Below are positions 48,694 to 59,929 of a stretch of 64,000 nucleotides of DNA, piece by piece; the first letter of the stretch is position 1, and every line of letters starts with the position of its first letter. The notes beneath the pieces were generated by a model. The model worked only from the letters and a program-made list of their open reading frames with translations, was not told the origin of the DNA and did not search any database. A program made the position numbers and the translations under genes. Source of the DNA: Steinernema hermaphroditum (lineage: Eukaryota > Nematoda > Chromadorea > Rhabditida > Steinernematidae); the NCBI GenBank assembly GCA_030435675.1, contig CM059623.1:9636012-9700011 (forward strand), read 5' to 3'.

Positions 48694-49620
48694 ATGGCCA
48701 AGTCTCAGAACTCGCAGTTTCTCGAGTATGATCGCATCAAGGACACTCTCATCCAGGGCCTCAGTTCACAAAACGAACTTCTACAGGAACAACTCAAAAA
48801 GGCTCAGGGCGAACAAGAACAGTTCTCAGAACGCTGCAGAAACCTACAAGGAGAGGTCGAAAAGAAAGAGGAGGAGAAGCGTCAGCTCCGGGAAGAGCTG
48901 ACCACTCTTAGATCTTCCTTTGCTAAGAAGGAAGAATCTCGCGTCGACGCGGTGGTCCCAGTCTGCGAGGAGGATGACGACATTGTGATTCTGGAGGAGG
49001 AGGACCTGTTGCAGGAGAAGGAACTGAAAGGCCTCAGCCTGGAACAGAAGGTGAGGTTCTTCGAGCAGAAGAATCGAAGTCTGAGAACCGAGATGCGAAA
49101 GCTCGAAGAGGAATTCGTTTCCTCTCAAAGTCAGGTCTCCTACTTCAAGGAGCGAAGCGCGACACTCGGCATAGAGAGCGCCAAACTGAAGGAAAGGCTG
49201 GAAAGGGTCCAACAAGGGGCCGTTGTCAAGGAGGAGCGCAACAAAGACGCCGAGTTGATGAAGAAGATCGAGGACCTGAAGGCGACGGTCGAAAGTCAGA
49301 GGGCCGAGCTAGAGGAGCAGAAGGAGGCGCTGGGTGTATCGGAGACCCGGAACTCGCAGCTGGAGGAGCGGAACATCTCCCTGAAAAGTGAGCTGGACGA
49401 ACTGAACGACAAGTACAGCCTGGAGCTGGAACAGCAGGAGAGGGACGTGGCCAGGCTCCAGGAGGAGCACGAGGATCTTCTGGACATGTTCGAGCAGCTC
49501 AAGGAGGGAACGGATACACTGGAGCTGCAGGAACCACTCAAGACAAGCCGCAAACGGCGCTCCCCCACTCCCGAGCTGACTCGCAGCGCCAAACAGACCA
49601 GGATTTCTGACCATTACTGA
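48694..49620 (+). CDS. Coiled-coil protein, right copy
   Basis: Partner of 28085-29011: 308 residues, single exon, long coiled coil, acidic patch and basic C-terminal tail KTSRKRRSPTPELTRSAKQ. AATAAA lies at 49642, and the phosphatase ATG follows 229 bp after this stop. That spacing, together with an acceptor-like TTCTTGTAG at 49781-49789, fits a nematode operon. No homologue is recognised. Confidence 0.77.
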   Translation: MAKSQNSQFLEYDRIKDTLIQGLSSQNELLQEQLKKAQGEQEQFSERCRNLQGEVEKKEEEKRQLREELTTLRSSFAKKEESRVDAVVPVCEEDDDIVILEEEDLLQEKELKGLSLEQKVRFFEQKNRSLRTEMRKLEEEFVSSQSQVSYFKERSATLGIESAKLKERLERVQQGAVVKEERNKDAELMKKIEDLKATVESQRAELEEQKEALGVSETRNSQLEERNISLKSELDELNDKYSLELEQQERDVARLQEEHEDLLDMFEQLKEGTDTLELQEPLKTSRKRRSPTPELTRSAKQTRISDHY

Positions 49621-49848
49621 GCTGTTCCTCTCACAGAACTAAATAAAAAAACGAATTACGCACCTTGTGTCCTTAATCTTCTCCAATTTGACGCCACTTC
49701 CCCAAACAGACTCAGACGCGTTGTGTAGACAGACAAGAGGGGAAGCAGACAGAACCTCTGCAGAAGGGTTCACTTCGTTCTTCTTGTAGGACGGGCGTCA
49801 CTCGATTCGATCCCGCAGAAGGCGCCCGGTTGCGTGCAGAAACGGAAA

Positions 49849-51419
49849 ATGGCATTCGGACTGCAGGCAGCGCTGTCGAAGATCATGGACAAGCTGGACA
49901 AGAAGCCGGAGCTGGATGAGGAGAAGAAGGAGGAGAAGAAGGAAGAAAGGAAGGAAGAAAAGAAGGAGGACAAGGTGACGAAGCGCGAGAACGACGCAAA
50001 GCCGAAGGAGGAAGTAAGCAAAAGGAGGCGGAAGGAGAAGAAGACGCCCAAGGGGGACAAGGCGGCGGATAAGGAGAGGGAGAAGAGGATGAAGGCCACT
50101 CTGCCGAAGGCGGCCAACTCGCAGGAAGAAATCAACAAGTGGGCCAACAAGACGCTCGACAAGGGCATCCGCGGCCTCCAGGAGGACTTCCAGAAAATGA
50201 AGTCGTTCGTGCCGGAACGCAACGACGCCGTCGCCTTCGGACTGCCCGCCAACAAGGTCAAGAACCGCTACAACGTAGGCCTGCTCGTCAGATTCCATTA
50301 AACGTCTTCCCCTTCAGGACATCGTCTGCCTGGACAGTTCGCGCGTCAAAATCAACAACTTTGGTCCGGACAACGAGTACATCCACGCGAACTATGTCAG
50401 CACCGCCTTCGCCACGCACCGCTTCATCTGCTGTCAAGTAGGCCGCTCGTCTCGGCGCTCTGACTACCGTATTCAGGGTCCGATGGACAACACGATGGTC
50501 GACTTCTGGCGCATGGTGGTGCAGGAGGAGGCACAAGTCATCCTCATGCTCTGCAACGTCGTCGAGGCGAAGCAGAAGAAGTGCGCCGAGTACTACCCCA
50601 CGAAGCTGCATCAGCCGGCGACATTCGGTGAGGTTACGGTAAAGGCGGTGAAGCAGACGACGCTGGCCGACGAGCCGAGCGTGGAGATCACGCTGCTGCA
50701 GGTGAAGAGCGGCTCCACGAAGCTGATGCTGAAGCACTACCACTGGGTGGACTGGCCGGACAAGGGCGTTCCCGAGGTGTCGCTCACCATCACGAACATG
50801 CTGACCAGCGTCAGAGGCTCCAAGAAGCCGATCATCGTGCACTGCTCCGCCGGTGAGTCCGGACTCGTCCGTTCTGCGTTTAACAAGTGAGTCTAGGCAT
50901 CGGAAGGACAGGGACGGTCGTCTGCGTGGAGTTCCTCCTTGAGCGGATGACCTACGGTCAGTCGTGTGAGGATACGGTGGAAGTGCTGAAGGACCTGCGG
51001 AGGCAGCGGGCGGCGAGCGTGCAGACGGAGATACAGTACCTCTACATCCACCGCATCATGCTGCACTACTTCATACAACGCAAGAGCATCGACATGTCGC
51101 AACGGCTTCTGGAGTTCATCGACGACTACGACTACGCGCTGAAGAAGGCGATCGAGCAGGAGAACCAGAAGAAGGCTGCCAAGGCCGCCGCCGCTGCTGC
51201 TGCTGCTGCCGCCGGAACTCCTCCACAGGCGCCCACTATTGCCGGCACCCCTCCAGCCGTCACCCCCGAGAAGGTGCGATCCATTTATATATTGGTGTCT
51301 ATGTGAGCTGAATCTTTCAGGAAAGTTACGCCTCCACGGCTGTCGAAGGCTACTTCCATGTGCCAACGAGCACGAAGATGCGCGTAAACGAAACCCAGTG
51401 GATGTCTCCGCCACCGTAA
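49849..51419 (+). CDS. Protein tyrosine phosphatase, nematode type, right copy
   Basis: Removes phosphate from phosphotyrosine. Exons 49849-50274, 50318-50437, 50477-50852, 50897-51273 and 51321-51419 give 465 residues. An N-terminal Lys/Glu-rich region is followed by the PTP domain from about residue 130: KNRYN, YIHANYV, FICCQGPMDNT, WVDWPDKGVPE and HCSAGIGRTGT (completed across the intron 50853-50896). Key catalytic residues are intact. A GTG upstream at 49834 is not needed; the ATG at 49849 has an A at -3. The stop lies only 51 bp from the ABCG stop on the other strand, so the two 3' ends must overlap. Confidence 0.9.
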
Positions 51420-51470
51420 TGGAATAGGCGATGTGTTTATTGACAGTATAATACACGGGAGATAAACGAA

Positions 51471-53920
51471 TTAGCGCTTCAGAGAGGTTTTTGTGAAAAG
51501 GGCAAGGTAGGCTAGAATCCTGAACGTAAAGATCATAAAGAACATGATCCCGATGTTGCGGTAGAAGTTGTCTTCTTGGAAGTTGAATGACTCCAAGACA
51601 GCCCTTCCGTCCTTGTAGCATCTTCCTCCCGTCATCTCAGCCGAGGCACTGGTACAGCCCGGAATTGACTCTACTCTGGACCACTCACTGATCGCCAGAG
51701 TCTCGAATCCGTAGTTGAAGTAGGAGAGGTAGCGAAGGTACTGGAAGTAGCTGGGAATCGAGTCGGTTTTCATGTAGAAGCCTCCGAAGGCCAGAAGAGG
51801 AATGACGAAGATAGGGAGCATCATGATGGCTACGGACAAGGTCCCGAAGATGCAGGACATCAGGTAGCCTATGGAAATTCCAACGTTCGCACTCAGAATG
51901 GCGACAAGAACGTAGGTGAGGTAGCCGGTTATGCTGCCTGATATGCCCGTCATCCAGTAGATAATTGTGGAGAAGACGACGGGGATGAGAATGTACTGGG
52001 GGAGCTGGAAAGGTCTACAACGTCGAAGAAACACGAGCCATACCTCGGCGAGGTTCTTCGCCACAAAATAGGAGTCGATGCGGTACAGGCCGCTGAAATG
52101 TTCCCTCAAGAAGATCGGCAGTTCGTTGCAAAAGTACTAGAATCAGCGTTGAGCAGTGCCTACACGTCTCCCCTCACCTCAACGACGGCGAACTGGAACA
52201 TGAAGTTCATGCTGGTTACGGTAAGGAAGAGTAAACCGTTCACGTTCATGACAGTCTCCTGTTTGATCGGGACTTGAAAGTAGAGCATGCTGAAGATAGC
52301 GGCTACGAGCTGCAAAACGGTGAATCCGTGGAAGACCTGTACCGCCACATACCACACATTGGTAGAATCGGACTTGGAAGAGCATGGGTTCCCTGTAGTA
52401 GGTTAAGAAGGACCTCTTCGTGATGGCCCAAACCTGTTGGCTCCAACTGAAACATTCGATTTGTCTTTTTGGGTAAAGCTCTGACATCTCACGTCGATTT
52501 GTATTTCTGCACGGCGTGCAGTTTCGCCTTCTCGTTTCCTCGCCAAATGTCTTCTTCACTGTAGGCCGAACTGTTCGATGTCGTCGAGTTCAGAGGACCC
52601 ACGGCCGCCCTGTAGAGCTCCCGCCCGTCAGAACTGTCGGCGAAGTGGTCGCACATTTTCTGAACTTCCATCATATCTATCGCAAAGCGGAGTTCTCACA
52701 TAGGCTTTGCCTCGGCACTCCTCTTCTCTGTCCCGCATGATCGCCAGTGTGGCGATGAAATGATCCGCAGGGTTGAAGTTCAGTGGGAGGGGATAACCCA
52801 AGAGGGACCACATCTCTTCGGCCTGCTCGCCGGTGCCGAGGAAGACTGTTCGGCCTTCGGAGAGAAGGCAGACTCTAAATCGGAGTGGAGACGGGGAGAC
52901 AAGATGACGACGTACTTATCGAAGAGCTGGAAGACCTGACTGGAGGGCTGATGGATGGTGAGGACGATGGTCATTCCTTTCTTTGAGGCTAGCTTTTTGA
53001 GGACCTAAGGGTGCTTCTTGTTGAAGAGGCTTTTCAGGAAAGGACTACCTGAACTACTTGTTGAGCTAGGAAAGCATCGAGACCCGAGGTCGGTTCGTCA
53101 CAGAAGAGAATCGGCGGACTTGTCAGGATCTGCAAAGCAAAGGAACTGCCAGTGACCTCTTTTCTGATGCTGAGAGGCCTCTTTTTAGAACTTCTTAGCC
53201 AGTACGTACCTCCGAGGCAAAGGCCAGCCGCTTCTTCTCCCCTCCAGAGAGTCCCTTGGTTCCCTTCGGCGAGCCAATTATCGTATCCGCGCATCGATGT
53301 AGCTCCAACTAGATGCTATCGTCAGAACTTAATTAAACTCCGCTCCGCACTTACGTCATCCATCACCATTCGCACGCGTCTGCGCTGGTCTCTAGGCGTG
53401 TGCGTCTTTCCCATTTTCAGAACGGACTAAACTCATTTTTCTCGTGTTTCCTGACTGAGTGTACCCACCACAAAGTTCAGATGTTCTTTGACCGTCATCG
53501 TGGCCACGAACATGTCGTCTTGTTCCACGTAGGCCGACACCTTCCGCATCAGATCCCGGTCGACAATCTGGCCGTTGATCTTAATCGCTCCGGCCACGTT
53601 GAGGGTGTTGAGATTACGGTGGGTCAGGATGTTCAGGAGGCTCGTTTTCCCGGCTCCACTAGCGCCCATCAAGGCCAGCACTTCTCCAGGTTCTGCCACT
53701 CCGAAAACTGAAAGAAAGTTGAATACATCCTTTACTTGAACTCGATTGGAGTACCGTTGTCCAGAATCTTTTCTCTGTGGAGATGTGGCCCGTCGATGGC
53801 CTCTTCCACACTGAAAACCTTGTCCAGGAAGGTTTTGTTGGCGGAGTCCTTGACTATGGGCCTGGCGACAACGTTGTGCCAAGACAGAGTCATGGCAGGA
53901 ACGACGGTTACCGTACTCAT
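51471..53920 (-). CDS. ABCG (White/WHT-type) half transporter
   Basis: ATP-driven membrane exporter of lipids or small molecules, expected to work as a dimer. Twelve exons (53755-53920, 53469-53707, 53355-53426, 53210-53308, 53049-53129, 52916-53004, 52700-52874, 52493-52659, 52353-52446, 52178-52309, 52044-52136, 51471-52004) give 646 residues, normal for the family. The nucleotide-binding domain comes first: Walker [10 protein letters not shown], signature LSGGE, Walker [13 protein letters not shown]-loop TIHQPSS. The linker has [11 protein letters not shown]. The C-terminal membrane domain follows, with a Cys-rich loop before the last helix. The 41-nt intron 52875-52915 and a 40-nt intron explain apparent frame breaks. 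AG directly precedes the ATG at 53920, as at nematode trans-splice sites. Substrate unknown. Confidence 0.93.
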
Positions 53921-55861
53921 CTAAGCTAGCATTTGAGCAAAGCAATAAGACGCCGTCTCACGGTTCGGTTAACTTCAGAGTCGTGATTAGGCCTGAACGA
54001 GAGTCCAGTCGCTTTGCGAAGACTTTGAGTGAGAGAGTCGTGGTCCTCGAAGGGTTCACATTGTTCGATATTGATCTGCACTTGATCGTGTGGCACCAAT
54101 GGGAGTTGGATGGAACGTTTCCCCATCTGAAATGTGCACAAAGGTCAGTTTCTGACACAGCTAGTTTCCAACATGTTGTTTTTCTTTCTTCACGAAAGGC
54201 TCAGTTTCTTAAAATAATTCTTTATGCATGCCTCTCGACTTTCTCTTTTTTTCCGACGGATTACCTCTCCAAAATATAACAGAAAGCAGGTATTCTTGGC
54301 TTTCATGCTTTCCTGCGTCATATCCCACACGCAGGTAGCTCGGAACGTTTCGTCAGTCAAAACAGGAATCTACGCACATTGGTCGAAAAGACTGACTGTT
54401 AAAGGAGTTACATTTCGAGAAGACATCAAAGAAATGTATGTGAAAGCATTCCAGTTGAAATATAGTACGTTTTGTACACGATGGACAGCAGAGTAATCCG
54501 TTGATACTCTGACAAGACTGAAAAGACAACTGACCGCTGAGAAGCGACTTGATCGCTGAACTTGGTATCTTATCGCCCGGGGAATACCCCTCCCATGCTC
54601 TCTCGCACCCAGCCAAGGATGTTTCTATCTTATCACAAAAGTCACAAACAGGCGCAATATAAAATAAGATTCACCATTCTCTCTGAAATAAAATATTTGG
54701 TCCTTGGACAATGCTGCAGTAGACTTTTCAGTCAAACAGGCACAAGCCAATCATCCTGCTACAAACTCCTCATTATAATGAACGTAGTTATGTGGCCAAG
54801 TTAAAATCAAATTTCGAACGTTATGCAAAGGAATGACACAGCGATATACTCTTTAATTTTGTTGAACTGTTGAAAAGTTAGATTAAACGTTCGACAGTTA
54901 TGTGTGCAGATCCAAGTTATCTAAGATTCGTATTTTGTACCTTATCTAAAGTAGTGGCACAGCGAAATAATAAACCTCTTAGATTTAAAGTTCGAATTCC
55001 AGATAGATTTGATGTTGAACCAATTTTACATCGCCACTAGCACTCCAAATAAAAATACTTAAAAAACAAAGTAAGCGTTCTGTTTTTTTTGTTCAGTTTT
55101 CCAAATCTTTGTACGTAGTTAGCAGTTAGAAACCCGCACCACAAGTTGATATAGTTCTCTTTAATGGCAAAAAGCAAAAAACTTCTTCGATCCAATGAAT
55201 ACAACGCCGGGAAAAGCACCAATTGATCGGAAACACCGCGCTCCATCGAGCGGACCATCTGATCAGTCCACGAAGCGAGTAAACAACCCAAACTGTTTCA
55301 TAGCACCTTCCGTCTGCTTCTGTCTCCTCTCCTATCTTATCAGCTCCGATCACTTGAATCGCCCCATAGCTCGGCGCCCCTCGATGACCTTTGATTGCCC
55401 CTCAACACTCCTTAAATCTTGTCGGCGCGGCGGCCCCCCCTCAATCTCCGCCGTAATCGCTCCTCAACAAGGGCAGATGTCCTCAATCTCCGCGATGGCC
55501 AAAAAACGCTTGTCTCGATGAATAGGACCAGCTGATACCGTATCCGCTTGCGCAAGCCGCCAAAGGGCCACACGCGGACACTAAACACGGCCGTCTTTAA
55601 GGAGCGCCGCATTTGCATAGGGCGGCGGCGGCCCTCTTGTTTACCGCTCGCATAATGGGCCATAATTTTCATGTCGAGCGCGAGCCGCTTGAGCCGACGA
55701 CACGACACAAATGAATAATTAACTGAGATAAGTGCTCGATTTACGAGTGCGCGAAACGCGAACCCTAAGGCGAGCGCCTTCGTGGCCCGGCGCGGCCCCC
55801 TTCCATCTGTTTGATGTTGACTTTGTTGATGAAGGCGGCAATCTGGACTCTGTATTTGTAT
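53921..55861. other. Intergenic between ABCG and the first ETS arm
   Basis: No convincing gene. A minus-strand ORF at 53926-54141 directly upstream of the ABCG start could be part of a 5' exon but has no recognised motif. Sequence becomes GC-rich from 55.4 kb towards the ETS promoter. Confidence 0.5.
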
Positions 55862-58027
55862 AGATGACTATGCAAACAGGGCTCTAATGCATGGTGCGTG
55901 GGCGGCATACGGATTCAGAGCGCCTTTGAGGTCAGAAGAGAGGATACAGAGCTTCCGGCGGCGACGGCTTCTTTGACGTAACCAGCGGGAGAACGCGCCC
56001 TTCACTTCTGAGGTCAGAGGGTGTTGTACAAACACTGGCTACTCACCTCGCTGTGGGTGGTCCTTTGGAACGGGGTAATTTACAGTACCCGGAAGCGGCA
56101 TTCCGCAATTCGGTCCTCACGTCTCAATGCGTTTCCCAAATTCTCGGTTTTCCTCCGGCGGCGCTGATTGTTTTGCCGCGGCGGCGCCCCGCCTTGGCGC
56201 CGAGAGATTGGCCTGGCCTCAGAAGACGCCGACGCCCCGCCCTCCGGATATGGTCATAGGAGGCGCGCGAGCGAGAGGGCCGCGGGCACGATCTCGGCGG
56301 GCCAGATCCGGCAAGAGGAAAGACGAAGGAAGGAAGTCCCGATGGACTCGAAAACAGCAACCACGACTCCGAGCCCCTCGCAGGGCGCCAATCACCTGTT
56401 CAACCCCGTGAAGCCCGAGCAGCCGCCGCCCTTTGGGCCCTTCACCTTCGGCGCCTTCCACGTAAGTCCCCTTCGCCTCCATGTCACTGTAGACCGTTTC
56501 CAGAATGGTATGGGCGGCTTTCCGCAACAGAGAGGCGCCGTCTACGACGCCTCCAGCGGACAGAAGCAGCTACAGGACTCGCAGAACGGTGAGTATGACG
56601 TTTGTTTACGGTAGCGCCGGCGACGTCAGAGGAAAGCGAAACAAAGGGGCCCGGGGTATTTTTACCTCTGACGCGCGCAAACACGGATCCCCGGGCCTAA
56701 TCCGTCCTTTCAAGTTGGGGTGACGTTCTCGGCCGGCGGAGTAATCGAATCGCGCTCTCATTTGCATACTTTAGGCATGAACCTCAGCCTTCACTCGTTT
56801 GCCCAGGGCTCCTCCGGCGGCGCGAACGCCTCCAACGGGAATCAGATCAAAGAAGAGGTGCCCCCGGTCCCCTTTTCGAGACTCATCTAGACCCTTTAGG
56901 CGATGAATCTGAACTCGATGAACTTTAACTACTCGACCCTCCGTCTCCCCACCTACAACTCTTCGTTCGGGCAGCCAGGTAATACCGTACTCCACGGGCT
57001 ATGGGCCCCCGATCCGGTGACATATAATCCGCCTAAGAAGCCGCTTCCAAGGGCCATATTATCGACAGAACAATTTTCGCGCGCTCCTTCAGCAATTGTC
57101 GCGCGCGATTAATCTCCGCCGAAAGCAGCGGCCCCGCATTAGGTAAGCGATGCCGCCACCCGGCGATCGCCGACCGGCCCCGACCGTATGCGTTCGGCCC
57201 CGGCGCGGTGGGTGGTCGGCACGCTTCACCGAGTTGACACGCGCGTGCGAACACTCAATTAATCGCGAGTTCCCTAATTGCGGCGACTAATTAATCCGAT
57301 TGTCCCTCGCCTCCCGATTTCGGAATTTGCGAAAAGGGCGAACGGCTTCTCGACCACGCACCGTTCGCCCTCCTCAAGGTGGTTTGCACGCCTAACGGCA
57401 GCTGTGCGCGGACAATGCGCGACAATTAAGACAGTCAGGCGCGAGGGAAATCGCCTAATTGCGCCTCAAATTTGTTTTCTTTTCTGTTGGCCATTCGATT
57501 TATCAACCCCGTCCGCCCGGGTTACGGTAGTTCGCCCGCCGGCCGGCTGCCACCGCCGCCGCCGCTGCCCTTGGTGTTTTCGCGCCGAAATCGAAAATCA
57601 GCGCCGACGAGAGAGTTCTGAATTGGGCCAAATTGAATCAGCGGCGACTTCATTAAGGAAGCGCCCCGCCGCCGCGGCGAAGACAAAACATGTTTGTTCG
57701 AATTAGGCCTTGCAGATCCGTACCAAATCCTCGGACCCACGAGCCTCCGACTCGCGAACGCCGGAAGCGGACAGATCCAGCTGTGGCAGTTCCTGCTCGA
57801 GCTGCTCAGCGACTCGAGCAACGCCAACCTGATCACGTGGGAGGGTACACAGGGCGAGTTCAAGCTGGTCGATCCCGACGACGTCGCCCGCAAGTGGGGC
57901 GAACGCAAGTCGAAGCCGAACATGAACTACGACAAGATGTCGCGCGCTCTCCGCTACTACTACGACAAGAACATCATGTGCAAGGTCCATGGCAAGCGCT
58001 ACGCCTACAAGTTCGACTTCCAAGGTA
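55862..58027 (+). repeat. Left arm of 2.17-kb ETS palindrome
   Basis: The reverse complement is 60113-62279, with about one net base difference in length and few mismatches. Outer boundary: AGATGACTATGCAAAC. Inner boundary: a few bases into intron 5 (CCAAGGTA). Confidence 0.95.
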
Positions 58028-58296
58028 TGCGCGATGCTTAGATCTCAATCTTAGGTCCATTTCTAGGCATAGCTCAGGCACTTCAACCCCAGACGCAGAG
58101 CCCGAACGACCTCTTCGGTTCCTCGCAGCGTTTCCAGCACGACTTCATGAACGGTGGTTGGAACTACCGGTCGCTGATTCCCCCCAGTTTCCAGTCACCT
58201 CCTCTCTTCAACCCTTCGATGAACTACGGAAACGGTCTGCCGGCGGCGCGGAACTTCCCGCTCTACAACCCGTCGAGTTACTCAAAATGCGCTTAG
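56342..58296 (+). CDS. ast-1: ETS transcription factor, ERG/FLI1 (AST-1) type, copy A
   Basis: DNA-binding transcription factor; AST-1 is the worm ERG/FLI1 relative that specifies dopaminergic neurons. Exons 56342-56461, 56504-56588, 56775-56857, 56900-56978, 57707-58024 and 58067-58296 give 304 residues. A Pro/Gly/Asn-rich N-terminus is followed by the ETS domain starting at [12 protein letters not shown] and [13 protein letters not shown]. The DNA-recognition helix is [14 protein letters not shown], then [12 protein letters not shown]. The tail begins GIAQALQPQ, as in ERG/FLI1, and contains [13 protein letters not shown]. The start gives an ORF directly after a GC-rich leader; in-frame ATGs further upstream look like leader. 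AATAAA is at 58344. Whether this or copy B is the true AST-1 orthologue cannot be told from the shared part. Confidence 0.92.
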
Positions 58297-59929
58297 AAGC
58301 TGTTTGTATATATCTGTATTTATTCACAAAAAATGTACTCTAAAATAAATTGATTTTTTGCGGTTTCGATTGAAAAGGAATTGGGGACTGTGTGTGAACA
58401 GGATGAGTGCTAGGCGGCGCCTTCTGCAGGTTGGATGAACTTAGAGCGCATTTTTCGCAATGTGAATCTAGCATAATGACTAAAAGAGGAAAGTCGAAGC
58501 GAGCATCATTTTCATTCCTGCACACGGCCTAGCGTTAGGCATAGTTCTCTTCCAGTTTAGGCTTATACCTAGTGATTTGATATTGTTCGCTAAATTCCGC
58601 GCTCTAAAAATGCGCACTAAGTACATCCAACCCTTCTGCAGCTGTCGTCGTCTTTTGTTTTCGCCTGAACGAACGTTATTCCATAAAATTGATAAGGGTA
58701 AGCGAATACGGTACTTATACTGGAATATCGAAAACACAGCAACAAGTATTACTTCAAATGTTCTATGTCAATGAAATATATCCTAGTAATATTGGTCATC
58801 TACTCACATTCTCCTGCAGACAAGGCATGAAGGTTTGCCGAATTGTTCGGAAAACGTCGAAAAAGTGCAGCCGTCATCGATCTGTAGATACTTATATAAA
58901 CTACTCTACGCTTCGACGGCTGACCTACTCGAATTTGTTGTTTAGATGGCATCGGCACCCTTCCGAAAACGGTGATATGTTTTAAAATTGCATCTTACGC
59001 TCTGCATCTGTCCCTTTTATAGAATTGTACGGTGTACATTTTATGCTTCCTACGAAGGAAAAAAATATCTAGAAGAGTCATAAATCTAAAGAGCCATAGG
59101 AGAAAGCACGGAGTGCTCCGCTTAAAAATAACGGCTTAATCCTTTAAAGATTCGGCTATTGTTGTTAAAAACTCAAAATTTTAATTACTGATTTTGTGAT
59201 TATATAACTTTTCATTTCCTGTTCCATTTTCTCGTATGCAAACGATTTTAGGAAAAAAGCCATTTTCCCATTTGAACTTATCCTATTCCTAAGCTTTGGG
59301 AAGGAGTTAGATTTCTTCTATCTTACTAAATTCTGATACGCACAGGTGCTAAACTATTATACATTTACAACTGCGGATCTACTATCGACACGAACTCACA
59401 GTAGTGTTCAGAAACGATGTGTACCTGCGATTATATACTTGAACAGAGTTGTCCAGGTACCCGACAGCTCTGTACCTGAGAGTGCAAATCCACTTTTTGA
59501 TCTTATTACACGAAGCTCGTTCATATTTGAATAAAAACTAAGCATTTCAGAGTATTTATCAGAGTATTCCGGTGTTTCAGAGTTCATAGACGACGCCGTC
59601 TACCTTAGTGATCACGTCAAACACTCGAGTCTCGAGCGGAAACGACGCTTCTGACCTTCATTGTTGTGCGAACGGAATCCCGACAGATGTCGTCTTTATT
59701 GTCAACTTAGCGAATAGTATACATAAACAATTTCCATGCGCGAAAGACGTACGACACTAGAGAGGCGAACCTAAGAGAGAGTGAAGTTTAGTCGAGAGTA
59801 GATGTTGTAACACCCGGATGGAAGCGAGATTACGGTAATAGAGATCAACCGGCCTGATCAAGACTCATTCGAATAGGGAAGAGGTGTATATAGAAGGAGG
59901 ATACTGTGATAAAGGAACTACGGATAGGA
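58297..59929. other. Unique centre of the ETS palindrome
   Basis: AT-rich spacer between the convergent ETS genes. It holds the 3' UTRs (AATAAA for copy A at 58344; TTTATT near 59696 for copy B). No coding sequence is supported. Confidence 0.55.

Larger units (their letters stand above)
48607..51719 (+). repeat. Right arm of 3.1-kb inverted duplication
   Basis: Reverse-complement partner of 25968-29097, 19.5 kb away. It ends inside the last exon of the intact ABCG gene, so this side is probably the original. Confidence 0.93.

Noticed and set aside
49834..49848. Upstream GTG as phosphatase start
   Set aside because: An ATG with good context lies 15 bp downstream in the same frame. Eukaryotic genes rarely use GTG.
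52875..52915. Apparent frame break in the ABCG nucleotide-binding domain
   Set aside because: Explained by a 41-nt GTACGT...TTTAG intron that restores [12 protein letters not shown].
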